The notes under the pieces were generated by a model that was not told the DNA's origin, did not search any database, and saw nothing but the letters and a program-made list of their open reading frames with translations. DNA of 31,780 bases from DASVXQ01 sp046727955 (GTDB lineage Bacteria > Actinomycetota > CALGFH01), in assembly GCA_046727955.1 (NCBI GenBank), contig JBKPDO010000405.1, positions 1 through 31,780 on the forward strand. The letters run 5' to 3'. Position numbers and translations under genes: made by a program. This document shows, one piece after another, positions 8,108 through 16,495 of the stretch (positions are counted from its first letter, which is position 1; each line of letters opens with the position of its first letter).

Positions 8108-8127
8108 TCAGGCTTAGGGGCGCCTGA
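8108..8127. promoter_or_regulatory. Inverted repeat in the divergent promoter region
   Basis: TCAGGC (8108-8113) and GCCTGA (8122-8127) form a perfect 6-bp inverted repeat around an 8-nt spacer. They lie between the start codons of the divergent DUF2071 and kelch genes. It could be an operator for either gene. The region is only 86 bp, so both promoters must overlap it. Confidence 0.35.
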
Positions 8128-8172
8128 GGACCAGGACCCGACTCATAGTCCGCAGGGTAGGCTGTTGCCACC

Positions 8173-9147
8173 ATGCGACGACACCGGCTGGCGTGGGCGG
8201 CTCTGGCGGCCTGCGTGCTGGCACTGGCGGGTGCGGCCTGCGACGCCGGCCGGGGCTCGTCCGGGCGCGCCACGCCCGTCCCCACCAGTTCGGAAAGCGG
8301 GCGCTGGGTGGCCAGGGCGCCCATCCCCACCCCGCGCAGCGAGGTCGGTGTGGCAGCGGTCGGCGACCGCGTCTACGTGGTTGGTGGCTTCGGCGGCACG
8401 ACCATGAACGAGGAGTACGACCCGACGACCGACACCTGGCGCACCCGCGCGCCGCTGCCGCGCGGCGTCCACCATCCCGGGGTGGCCGGGATCGACGGCA
8501 AGCTCTATGTGGCGGGCGGCTACGCCGATCCCGGCGGCGAGCCGACCGCCCAGCTCCTCGAGTACGACCCGGTCAAGGACGCCTGGCGCGAGCGGGCACC
8601 GATGCCGACCGCGCGAGCGGCGCTCGGGGTGGCCGTGCTGGACCGCCGCATCTACGCGATCGGCGGCGTGAACGGCGGCGACGTGGGCGCCAACGAGGTC
8701 TACGACCCGGCCTTGGACCGCTGGCGCGGGCTGGCGCCGGTGCCCACGCCACGCGACTACTTGGGCGTGGCGGTGCTCGACGGCCGCATCTACGCGATCG
8801 GCGGCCGCGCCACCAGCTTTACCCGCAACCTCGGCATGAACCAGGAGTACGACCCGTCCACCGACTCGTGGCGGGAGCGGGCGCCGCTGCCAACGCCGCG
8901 CAGCGGGGTCGCCGCGGCGGCGGTGGACGGGCGCATCTTCGTGTTCGGTGGCGAGCAGCCCAGCGGCACCTTCGAGCAGAACGAGGGCTACGACCCGCAC
9001 GCGAACGCATGGTCGAGCTTCGCCCCCATGCCAACGGCACGGCACGGGATCGGCGCTGCCGTGCTGGGCCGGACGATCTACGTCCCCGCCGGCGGCCCCA
9101 TGCCCGGAGGCTCCCAGACCGGCCGCCACGAGGCCTTCACCCCATAG
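8173..9147 (+). CDS. Kelch-repeat beta-propeller lipoprotein
   Basis: This 324-residue protein starts with a lipoprotein signal peptide (RRHR, a hydrophobic stretch, then ALAGAAC with the lipid-anchored Cys at 23). A Ser/Thr/Pro linker follows. Six kelch repeats of about 45-50 residues then fill the rest. Each repeat follows W-x-x-x-APxPTxR, a hydrophobic strand with D/G-R-x-Y, a GG pair, and EYDPxxD. Six repeats predict a complete six-bladed propeller displayed on the outer face of the membrane. Kelch propellers bind proteins or glycans; some are galactose-oxidase-like, but no copper ligands are evident here. No clear ribosome binding site is visible before ATG 8173, and the gene is divergent from DUF2071. 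Confidence 0.9.
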   Translation: MRRHRLAWAALAACVLALAGAACDAGRGSSGRATPVPTSSESGRWVARAPIPTPRSEVGVAAVGDRVYVVGGFGGTTMNEEYDPTTDTWRTRAPLPRGVHHPGVAGIDGKLYVAGGYADPGGEPTAQLLEYDPVKDAWRERAPMPTARAALGVAVLDRRIYAIGGVNGGDVGANEVYDPALDRWRGLAPVPTPRDYLGVAVLDGRIYAIGGRATSFTRNLGMNQEYDPSTDSWRERAPLPTPRSGVAAAAVDGRIFVFGGEQPSGTFEQNEGYDPHANAWSSFAPMPTARHGIGAAVLGRTIYVPAGGPMPGGSQTGRHEAFTP

Positions 9148-9183
9148 CCGCCCGCCGCCTCACAGACTTGCTGGGAGCCCGCC

Positions 9184-9638
9184 GAGCGGCGCGATGTCCA
9201 CTCCGTCCTGCTCACAGCCCCAGGTCGACCACGCTGTCAGCGATGCATCGCTGTCCGGGCAACTCAGCCACAGGAGTACGGACCCCTCGACGCCGACTGG
9301 ACCCTGCCCGGCGGCACGATCGAGGCGGCGAGACGCTGGAGCAGACGCTGGCCCGCGAGGTCCGCGAGGAGGCCTGCGCCCAGGTCCTGGCCTGCGCCTA
9401 CATCGGCTGCCAGCTCGTCGAGCCGCTCGATGACGAGCGGGCGCCCTTCTACCAGACGCGCTTCTGGGCCAGAGTGGAGCTGGACCCGTTCACGCCCAGC
9501 CACGAGATGACCGCACGCAGGCTGGTCGCGCCCAGCAGGTTCCTCGACAACCTCTTCTGGGGCCGCGAGACGACCGCTGCCCTGATCCTGGAGCGAGGCC
9601 TGCGGATCCAGGCGAAGGGCGGCGCCAGTCCCGCCTGA
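9184..9638 (+). pseudogene. Nudix hydrolase, broken by a one-base deletion
   Basis: The first part reads DADWTLPGGTIEA in one frame, up to about 9330. The sequence then continues in another frame as GETLEQTLAREVREEACAQV and runs to TGA at 9636-9638. Restoring a single G in the GCGGCGAGACG stretch (about 9327-9335) would give a perfect Nudix box (GGTIEAGETLEQTLAREVREEACAQV, shown in two halves here). The REVREE core that binds the metal is intact. No in-frame ATG or GTG exists upstream before the kelch stop, so the 5' end is also lost. The frame upstream is shared with the kelch gene. The shift could be a real decay mutation or a sequencing error, but the missing start supports decay. Confidence 0.75.
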
Positions 9639-9665
9639 TGCGACTGCCTCTGGCAGGCGTCGCGC

Positions 9666-10166
9666 CTACTCGCTCGAAGCTGACCCGGTCCGCACATACT
9701 CGGTGTCGAGGGTGGGGTCACCCGTCAGCGCCCCGCCGCCCCTGTCGGCCGCGCTCTGCCTGGCTTTGGCGGCGGCCATGCGCTCGGCCACCTTCTCGTG
9801 TACCTGGTGGAGCTCGATGCCCAGCTTGGCGGCGATCATCTCGATCCACACCTCGCCGAGCACGTTGGTCTCGAAGTCGAGCTGTGCCCGGACGTCGGAG
9901 CGCTGTGCCTCGCGGTTCTGCGAGATCATCACGAAGGTGGACAGAAAGATCGCCTCCAGCGAGACGATCAGGGTGAGCAGCCCGAAAGGGAACCTGTCGA
10001 AGCTCTTCGGCGCCGCGACGTTGTAGATAATCCACAGGGCGAACCAGCCGATATGCAGGTACACGAACAGCATCGACCCGGCGAACCGAGTGATGGCGTC
10101 GGCTATGCGGTCCTGCGTGCGCTGCCGCAGCTGCCGCAGCACCACCACCTCGTTGGGGATGTGCAT
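9666..10166 (-). CDS. DUF1003 membrane protein, copy 1
   Basis: This 166-residue protein matches DUF1003 family membrane proteins. It has the sequence DRIADAITRFAGSMLFVYLH, a first helix (GWFALWIIYNV), and a second helix within FPFGLLTLIVSLEAIFLSTF followed by VMISQNR. A charged, probably coiled-coil tail follows. The start at 10166 is chosen over the upstream ATG at 10211 because GGGAGGAG lies just upstream of it and because it begins where homologues do. A close paralogue lies at 26316-26792 on the other strand. The function is unknown. A 15-bp palindrome at 10225-10239 lies about 60 bp upstream of the start. Confidence 0.92.
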   Translation of the reverse strand: MHIPNEVVVLRQLRQRTQDRIADAITRFAGSMLFVYLHIGWFALWIIYNVAAPKSFDRFPFGLLTLIVSLEAIFLSTFVMISQNREAQRSDVRAQLDFETNVLGEVWIEMIAAKLGIELHQVHEKVAERMAAAKARQSAADRGGGALTGDPTLDTEYVRTGSASSE

Positions 10167-10224
10167 TGACTGGCTCTCCTCCCTGTGGCAGCCACGGCCG
10201 CTCAGACACATGCCTCCGCGAACG

Positions 10225-10239
10225 CCCTGAGACTCAGGG
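10225..10239. promoter_or_regulatory. 15-bp palindrome upstream of DUF1003 copy 1
   Basis: CCCTGAGACTCAGGG is a perfect palindrome around a single central A. A second small inverted repeat, GGGAC-CTT-GTCCC (10237-10249), overlaps its end. The pair lies 59 bp upstream of the DUF1003 start and 65 bp beyond the CehA-like stop, so it could be an operator for the former or a terminator for the latter. There is no T-run. Confidence 0.45.
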
Positions 10240-10303
10240 ACCTTGTCCCGCCGCCGACCAGCTCAATTGTGCCGGAATACATTCACAGGGGCGTATTGCC
10301 CGG

Positions 10304-12814
10304 TCAGCGCTGGAGCGGCTCCGATGGGTCGTCCATGCGCCTGCGGAGCGCGTCGATGGCCTCTCGGAAGGGGCGCTCCAGGTACGCGCGGTGGTCGTCC
10401 TCGCCATGGTGGTGCGTCACCCGCGCGGCGGCGCGGTGGGCTGTGCGAGCGTCGATGTACGCCAGGGAGCCCTCGAGCAGTGTGACCAGGTACCGTCCGA
10501 TCGCCGGGTCGAACTTCCGCCAGTCCGCGCCGCAGGCGACGTAGATCGGCGAGGTGTGGGCGAAGATGCCACGTTGCCAGGTGTCACGGTGCCGGACGGG
10601 GTCGAAGTACCCTGGACCTCCGCAGCGGGCGGCGAGCCAGCAATGGTCGTTGACCCGCACCTTGGTCGAGAGCTCGAGCGTGCGGGCGCCCTTGGGATCG
10701 TCGACCGCGGCGACGACCACACCGTCCTGCACGATCTGGAGGGTGTGGAGCGGGAAGATGCCGTGGGCGCGCGCCCGCGCGCTGACCGTGCCGGGACCGT
10801 CGATGCGGACCGTGTCTCCGATCTCGGCGCCCTCGACTTGGAGTTCGATGATCGGACCCGAGCTCAGGAAGGTCCGGCCTGCGTGGACCGCCCGGCGCCA
10901 GCCGTCATAGGTGGACTCCTCGTCGCCGAGCTTCGCGTAGGTGCGGTAGAGGCCCACCGGGACGTCCGCGCTCATCTTGTCGGTCCCGCCAATGAGCGGC
11001 AGCCGGTAGCCGCAGTTGAGGTACCGGTAGTACTTGGTGTGCGGGTCCTCCAGCTGCACGATCATCTCCAGACCGTCGGCGCGGCCGGTGGCGACCAGCG
11101 CCGCCAGCTCCCCGTTCGGCCTCGGGATGTGCGGGACGATCACCGTCCCGCCCTGCGCGTGGCATTCGTCCGCCCAGTGGCTGAGGGTCGTCTCGAGCGC
11201 GGCGCCCGGCTCCGCCTCGGACGGCCCGTCGGTGCAAAACGGAAGCACCGGCGACCGTAGGCCCCACAGGCTGAGGTGGCCGAGCACCGGCTGCCGGTTC
11301 TCCTGGCCTACAAAGGTGACGTACGGGCCAGCGCCGGACTCGTGTGGCCGCCCGGTGAAGTCCTCGACGTTGGTGAACAACCTTCCCCACTGGCTCTGGA
11401 GGAGGTTGACGACGTTCAGGTCCTCGCCCTGCTGCTCGGTGAGCGCGCCCTGCGCCGACAAAAAGTGGACGTGCGAGTCCCCGGAGTACCAGCCACGCTC
11501 GCTCATCGAGACCCACCGGTTGAGCGTGAGAGTGAGGTCACGCTGCCCTGGAGCGACGTGGACCACTTGACGGAGAGGCTCGTACTCATAGCCGCGCGCG
11601 ACGTCGACGATCACGTCGCCCCAGGGGAGCCAGCCCTGGCAGGTGCCGTCGATGTACGCGTAGGTGATCCTGCCAAGGCGCAGGTCGCCGCCGACGTCGA
11701 CGTGCCAGGTCCCAAGATCGGAGTTGACGTGATCGTGGTGGCCATGCGGCTGGTAGGGGACGCCCTGGAGCGACTGGAAGTGGACGCGGCAGGGCGTCGG
11801 CCGGCCGGTGCCTCCGTCCAGGACGGTTACGTGCACCCAGTTCCGGCCCTCCTCGAGCAGCTCGACGCGCAGGCCCTGGCGCTCGGCCGCGCCGGTCGGC
11901 GCCACCTCACCCAAACGGACGGCGCCGACCTCTTCCTCGCCCACGCTGACGGCGAGGGTCGCCGAGGGGGTGCCGGAGACGAGCGCGTAACCGCTCGACA
12001 CGTTCGCGGGGCTCGGCTCACCCCACCCTCGAAGCGGGTCCCCGAGCAGGGCCTCCACGGACTCCCCAGCCAGTGGGTAGATGTACGACGCGATGCCACG
12101 GTCGATCCCCACGCTGAGGCCCGCCGCGAGGTCGTTCGGCGCCGGCTTCGGCAGCTCGATGGCCACGGGCACCGCCGGCGACCGGGCCAGCGGGTGCTCG
12201 TCGACGTGCCCGAGGGTGACCCCGGCGACGAGCACCCGACCGGCCAGCGGCAGGATCTCCAGCGACTCGACCGGCTCACCAGGCTCGGGGTTGAGCCACG
12301 CCCACAGGTAGTACGCCTGTGGCAGCTCAGTGATGACCTCGGTCTGGCGGGCGCCCGCCCATTCCCAATGGCCGCGCGTGCGGTCGAAAGGCTTGGCCGC
12401 GACGTCCGAGACCGCGAGGAACGGCGAGTCCTGTTGCCAGCCTTCCGAGGCGATCGTGCTGATCTCGAACCGCTCACGGATCTCCGCCTCGAGCCTGCGT
12501 CCCCCGCGCAACGTGAAGACATAGCGGGCGACGGGCATCCCGACTCCGGAGCCGTCCGCCTTGATCCGCTCGAGTTGCCGATGCGCCACCACGACGCTGT
12601 GCGCGGTCCTGCCGATCGGGATGGCCAGCCCATCGCCACCAGCCTGCACGACGATGAACGCGGGCCCGCCGGGCAGGTCGGGATCGCCCACGACGAAGGG
12701 AAGCCCCTGCATCGTCAGGCGCCGGACCGGCGCGGGCCGACCGGCGGGCAGCACATCGGGTCCGGCATTGCACCACGCGGACAACCGAACCGGTTCGTAA
12801 TCAGCCATATTCAC
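10304..12814 (-). CDS. CehA/McbA-type PHP-domain metallohydrolase
   Basis: This 836-residue protein has an N-terminal half of beta-rich domains (about 1-440). Next comes a PHP-like metallohydrolase domain opened by RGWYSGDSHVHF, with the His-x-His metal ligands, and continued by QGEDLNVVNLL, VIVPHIPRPNGE and LIGGTDKM. This arrangement is that of the CehA/McbA family, named for the carbaryl hydrolases, which cleave ester or carbamate bonds; the natural substrate here is unknown. No signal peptide is seen. The start is either GTG 12814 or ATG 12808; GGGAC upstream fits the GTG slightly better. The gene follows the truncated TIM-barrel gene by only 12 bp, so they once formed an operon, possibly for a sugar-derived compound (inference). 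Confidence 0.87.
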   Translation of the reverse strand: MNMADYEPVRLSAWCNAGPDVLPAGRPAPVRRLTMQGLPFVVGDPDLPGGPAFIVVQAGGDGLAIPIGRTAHSVVVAHRQLERIKADGSGVGMPVARYVFTLRGGRRLEAEIRERFEISTIASEGWQQDSPFLAVSDVAAKPFDRTRGHWEWAGARQTEVITELPQAYYLWAWLNPEPGEPVESLEILPLAGRVLVAGVTLGHVDEHPLARSPAVPVAIELPKPAPNDLAAGLSVGIDRGIASYIYPLAGESVEALLGDPLRGWGEPSPANVSSGYALVSGTPSATLAVSVGEEEVGAVRLGEVAPTGAAERQGLRVELLEEGRNWVHVTVLDGGTGRPTPCRVHFQSLQGVPYQPHGHHDHVNSDLGTWHVDVGGDLRLGRITYAYIDGTCQGWLPWGDVIVDVARGYEYEPLRQVVHVAPGQRDLTLTLNRWVSMSERGWYSGDSHVHFLSAQGALTEQQGEDLNVVNLLQSQWGRLFTNVEDFTGRPHESGAGPYVTFVGQENRQPVLGHLSLWGLRSPVLPFCTDGPSEAEPGAALETTLSHWADECHAQGGTVIVPHIPRPNGELAALVATGRADGLEMIVQLEDPHTKYYRYLNCGYRLPLIGGTDKMSADVPVGLYRTYAKLGDEESTYDGWRRAVHAGRTFLSSGPIIELQVEGAEIGDTVRIDGPGTVSARARAHGIFPLHTLQIVQDGVVVAAVDDPKGARTLELSTKVRVNDHCWLAARCGGPGYFDPVRHRDTWQRGIFAHTSPIYVACGADWRKFDPAIGRYLVTLLEGSLAYIDARTAHRAAARVTHHHGEDDHRAYLERPFREAIDALRRRMDDPSEPLQR

Positions 12815-12826
12815 ACCGTCCCGGCC

Positions 12827-14010
12827 TCAGCCCTGCAGGAGCACGACGCTGTACAGCGGCACGTCTTCGAGGTTCAGCCGATGCATCTCCCTGATCTCCC
12901 GGCTGAAGGACACGGTGGCGCGCAGCGTCCCAGTCGGGCTGAATGCCTTGGCCATGCGGAACGGCTTCCCGAGCCGCAGGTCCAGCCGCAGGTGGGGCAG
13001 CACGGGCACCCGGTCGGAGGCCTCGTCGTAGTCGTAGCGGATGAGGTGGACCGCGGCGCCGAGCTTCACGCGCTGCACGTTGATCGCCAGGTCGGGGGCG
13101 TCCGGCATGCGGACCTGGGGACCGCCGGCGAGGTCCGACGGCTGGAGGTCGGTCGCCCTCAGCATGAGCGGGTGCGCGAGGAGGCCTCGGCGGACCTCCT
13201 CGGACAGGTTCAGCCCAAGGTCGCCAAGCGCGAGCACCCGCCCGCCGCGGTCCAGGAACGCCCTCACGACGCCGGCCTGCACGCCGGTGAGGTAGCGGCA
13301 GCGGGGCAGGATCAGCGTCCGGTACTGGTCCAGTGCGGCCACGGTGATCGAGTCGGCGCGAAGCTCGCCCTCGGGGAACATGACGACGTCGAACGGCTGC
13401 TTCGTCTCCACCAGGCGGTCGCACGCACGCCAGAAGGGGAACTTCTCCCCCGACCCGTGCAGCTCCAGGTGCTGGTAGCTGCTTTCGACGCTGAACGCGA
13501 CCGCCGTCTCGGAATAGCTGTGCGGGCCGTACAGCTCCTGGTGGTCGGCGATGAAGTCCTGGATCTCCACGACTACCTCGTGCGGCGCCCAGAAGGAGTC
13601 CTCGATCACGCTTCCCATCCAGGCGCCATACGGGTCGCTCATATTGATCCCGAGCGCGGCCGCCTCGTACTGCATCATCCGGAAGAGGTCGTAGCCCTTA
13701 CCGGCCTTCAGCTTCGGGAGAAGCTCTGGCGCCACCCCGCCATAGGGGTTCTCGACCACGATCACCGGCTTCTCGCCGGCGAACCCCGCCGCGTAGCGAC
13801 ACCAGGACGGCTGACGGTAGCTTGTGCTGTCCATCTCAGTGACCAGCACGTCAACCTCCTGCTCGAACGGGTAGTAATGCGGGCTCAGGTAATAGAAGTT
13901 GCCCGAGACCAGGACGTCGCGCCCCTTCGACGCCCCGTATTCCTTGATGTAGTCGGCGATCTCGGCGAAGTACTTCACGATGGTCTGGCGCTGGAACCGG
14001 ATGTAGGCCT
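12827..14010 (-). pseudogene. Glycoside-hydrolase-like protein with amidotransferase-like domain, 5'-truncated
   Basis: Meaningful coding begins at about 14010 with AYIRFQRQTIVKYFAEIADY and runs to TGA at 12829-12827, about 390 residues. The first part looks like the second half of a TIM-barrel glycoside-hydrolase-like domain (VLVSGNFYYLSPHYYPF, VDVLVTEMD, KPVIVVENPYGG). The second part resembles a class I amidotransferase-like or trimerisation domain, with LILPRCRYLTGVQAGVVRAF followed by DRGGRVLALGDLG. I cannot name the family. Upstream of 14010 the open frame is antisense to a histidine kinase and is not part of the protein, so the N-terminus, signal peptide and start are lost. Whether the remnant is translated from an internal start is unknown. 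Confidence 0.65.
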
Positions 14011-14929
14011 TCAACGAGATGCACCGGGTGGCCGCACGGGTCGCTACCGAGCAGGCGGCGTTGCGCAAGAGCATCGGCGACCTGTTCCACAACCTCGCCA
14101 GACGCAGCCAGGGACTGGTCGACCGCCAGCTCGAGCTGATCGACGAGCTGGAGCGGGGCGAGGCCGACCCGGACCGGCTCGCGGAGATGTTCCGCATCGA
14201 TCATCTCGCCACCCGCATGCGGCGCAACGCGGAGAACCTGATCGTGCTCTCCGGCGTGGAGCGCCACCGCCGCTGGAGCGAGCCGGTGCCGATGCCCGAC
14301 GTGGTGGAGGCCGCGGTAGCGGAGGTCGAGGACTATCCCCGCGTCGAGGTCACCGGGATCCACGACCTCACGCTGTCCGGCCAGGCCGCCAGCGACGTCG
14401 CTCACCTGCTCGCCGAGCTGGTCGAGAACGCCACCTCGTTCTCCCCGCCGACCACCAGGGTGGAGATCACCGGCCATTTGACTGCCAGTGGCTACGTGGT
14501 CGAGATCGAGGACCGGGGCGTTGGGATGAGCGACGCCGAGCTGGTCGAGGCCAACAAGCGCCTGGCCGCGCCGTCGCCGGGGGACATCGCCGTCTCGAGA
14601 ATGATGGGCGTCCACGTGGTCGGCCGCCTGGCGGCTCGCCACGGCATCGCGGTGCAGTCCGTCACTCCTGGTACGGCGGGATCACCGCCCTGGTGCTGCT
14701 GCCAGAGGCCCTGCTCGGCTCGGCAGGGGCGGCCGGGGAACGCACCACGATGGCGTGGCCTGGGCCGGCCACCGGCGCGGCCTCGCCGGAATCGCTCCCG
14801 CTGGCCGAGATCGCCGGGGCGGGCTGGCAGCAGGGCGTCTACCTTCCGCTGCGCCGGCACGCCCCGCAGGTATCGGATCGTGATGGAGGCCCCGACGCTG
14901 CCGCTGAGGCAGGCGAGCCGATGGAGTAG
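14006..14929 (+). pseudogene. Nitrate-sensor-type histidine kinase (CvnA-like), truncated and frameshifted
   Basis: From about 14006 the plus strand reads AFNEMHRVAARVATEQAALR and then LFHNLARRSQGLVDRQLELI, the dimerisation region of actinobacterial conservon sensor kinases. HLATRMRRNAENLIVLSG, LLAELVENATSFSPP (the N box) and IEDRGVGMSD (the G box) follow. The extracellular nitrate-sensing domain, membrane helices and HAMP region are missing. At about 14657 the frame shifts: VQ should continue LRHSWYGGITALVLLPEALL, which is found one frame away and ends at TAG 14927-14929. Adding one C after CAG restores it exactly. The gene therefore has two defects. A long plus-strand frame from 11276 reaches the same stop but is a shadow. 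Confidence 0.82.
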
Positions 14930-14941
14930 GCGGCGACCACG

Positions 14942-14956
14942 ATGAGCGGGCTCTGA
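14942..14956 (+). other. Four-codon ORF where a roadblock (CvnB) gene would be expected
   Basis: ATG AGC GGG CTC TGA lies directly before the DUF742 ATG, with a GGAG sequence (about 14923-14926) upstream. In intact conservons a roadblock/LC7 gene of about 130 codons sits exactly here. The mini-ORF might be the two ends of that gene after an internal deletion, or may be chance. It could still couple translation into DUF742. Confidence 0.3.
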
Positions 14957-15337
14957 ATGAACGGTCGCGACCCGCACGAGGGGGGACGGGCCTGGTCCCG
15001 CCGCTACCGCCGCCCCTACACGGTCACTGGTGGACGCACCCGCCCCGCTCACGGCCACCTGGAGTTGGAGACGCTGGTGCAGACGGTCGCCAGCCGCGGC
15101 CAGGCGCTGGCCGGGCTCAGCCGCGAGCAGCGCTCTGTCGCGGAGCTCTGCCAGGAGATCGTGTCGCTCGCGGAGATCTCCGCGCGGCTCGACCTGCCGC
15201 TTGGCGTGACCCGTGTGATCGTCGGCGACATGGCCCTCGAAGGCCTGCTCTGGCTGTACCGGCCGCGGGACACCGTCCCACATTCTGGCCTCGCGCTTCT
15301 GGAGAGGGTGCTGCATGGTCTCAAGAACTTCTCGTAG
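14957..15337 (+). CDS. DUF742 protein (CvnC-like)
   Basis: This 126-residue protein belongs to the DUF742 family found in actinobacterial conservons. These are gene sets of kinase, roadblock protein, DUF742 protein and small GTPase thought to form a membrane-associated signalling complex. It shows RRPYTVTGGRTRPAHGHLEL, a wHTH-like core SVAELCQEIVSLAEISARLD followed by LPLGVTRVIVGDMALEGLL, and the C-terminal ALLERVLHGLKNF. Length and motifs are complete. The kinase upstream is broken, and the roadblock and GTPase partners are absent, so this gene may be an orphan. Its last 23 bp overlap the PstS start, which ties the two in translation. Confidence 0.92.
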   Translation: MNGRDPHEGGRAWSRRYRRPYTVTGGRTRPAHGHLELETLVQTVASRGQALAGLSREQRSVAELCQEIVSLAEISARLDLPLGVTRVIVGDMALEGLLWLYRPRDTVPHSGLALLERVLHGLKNFS

Positions 15338-16451
15338 CGATCCGCGGCGCACGGCCGTGCTGCTGCTCGCCTGCGCGCTCGCCTGCGCGCTGCTCGCCGT
15401 CGGCTGCACCGCCCGAAGCGAGCGCGGCTCCGGCGGTGCCAGCTCTGGTGGCGGCTCCCAGCTGCTCGGCGCGGGGGCGACATTTCCCGCTCCCCTGTAC
15501 ACCAAGTGGCTGGCCGACTTCGAGCGTGGCAGGAATGCTGGGGTCAAGGTGGTCTACCAGGCGGTCGGGTCCGGCGCCGGGGTGGAGCGGTTCATGAACC
15601 ACGAGGTGGACTTCGGCGCCTCCGACGTCGCCATGACCGACGACGAGCTGACGCGCGCCGAGGAGGACGGCGGCCCGGTCCTGCACATCCCAACGGCGAT
15701 CGGCGCGGTCTCCGTGGCCTATTTCCTGCCAGGCAAGCTTCCCCCGCTGCGCATGGACGGCCCGCTCCTCGGCGACATCTTCCTCGGCCGGGTGCGCTCC
15801 TGGGACGACCCGGCGATCGCCGCGACAAACCCTGGCGTGACCCTGCCCCACCTCCCCATCACCGTCGTCCACCGCTCTGACAGCTCGGGCACGACCGCCA
15901 ACTTCACTCGCTTCGTCGCCAACCACAGTCCCGACTTCGCAGCCCGCGTCGGCGCCGGCAAGAGCGTGCACTGGCCCGTCGGGGTGGCGGCGAAGGGCTC
16001 GAGCGGGGTCGCCAAGCGCATCCACGCCACCAGGGGCGCGATCGGCTACGTGGAGCTCACCTACGCTCTCGACCAGAACCTCGGCTATGCGGCGGTGAAG
16101 AACGCCAGCGGACGCTTCGTCAGGCCCACACCGGCCACGATGGCCGCCGCGGCAGCCGGGCTCGACCTGGTGAGCGTGATCAACAATTTCCGGGTGAGCC
16201 TGATCGACGCCGCCGGGCCCGACCCCTATCCGATCACCAGCTGGACCTTCATCCTCGTGCGCGAGTCCCAGACCGACGCGCTCAAGGCCCGAACGCTCGC
16301 CAACCTGCTCTGGTTCATGACGCACGAGGGCCAGGGCTCGGCGACCTCGCTGCACTACGCCCCGCTGCCGGGTTTCCTGATCGATCCGATCGAGGCCAAA
16401 ATCCGGCTCATCTCAGGACCTGACGGCAGAGCCCTCTCCATCGACCGCTGA
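15315..16451 (+). CDS. pstS: Phosphate ABC transporter substrate-binding lipoprotein PstS
   Basis: This 378-residue protein has a lipoprotein signal (ACALLAVGC, Cys31) and a Gly/Ser-rich linker. The phosphate-binding fold follows: LLGAGATFPAPLYTKWLADF, then AVGSGAGVERF, VDFGASDVAMTD and HRSDSSGTTANFTRF. These hold the Ser, Asp and Thr/Gly atoms that grip phosphate. It would deliver phosphate to the PstCAB permease on the outer face of the membrane. None of pstC, pstA or pstB follows; the next gene is on the other strand. It may therefore be an orphan binding protein or a phosphate sensor paired with the conservon kinase (inference). ATG 15315 overlaps the DUF742 gene by 23 bp. Confidence 0.93.
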   Translation: MVSRTSRSDPRRTAVLLLACALACALLAVGCTARSERGSGGASSGGGSQLLGAGATFPAPLYTKWLADFERGRNAGVKVVYQAVGSGAGVERFMNHEVDFGASDVAMTDDELTRAEEDGGPVLHIPTAIGAVSVAYFLPGKLPPLRMDGPLLGDIFLGRVRSWDDPAIAATNPGVTLPHLPITVVHRSDSSGTTANFTRFVANHSPDFAARVGAGKSVHWPVGVAAKGSSGVAKRIHATRGAIGYVELTYALDQNLGYAAVKNASGRFVRPTPATMAAAAAGLDLVSVINNFRVSLIDAAGPDPYPITSWTFILVRESQTDALKARTLANLLWFMTHEGQGSATSLHYAPLPGFLIDPIEAKIRLISGPDGRALSIDR

Positions 16452-16495
16452 CCCGGACAGCCGGACGCGTCGTGCCGGGCGCTCGTGGCGGGCGC

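Noticed and set aside
11276..14929. A 1217-codon open frame on the plus strand, antisense to the CehA-like and TIM-barrel genes.
   Set aside because: Composition is that of a GC-rich shadow frame with Arg/Asp/Val/His-rich text and no domain. Only its last ~90 codons (from about 14,660) are real, as the frameshifted tail of the histidine kinase.
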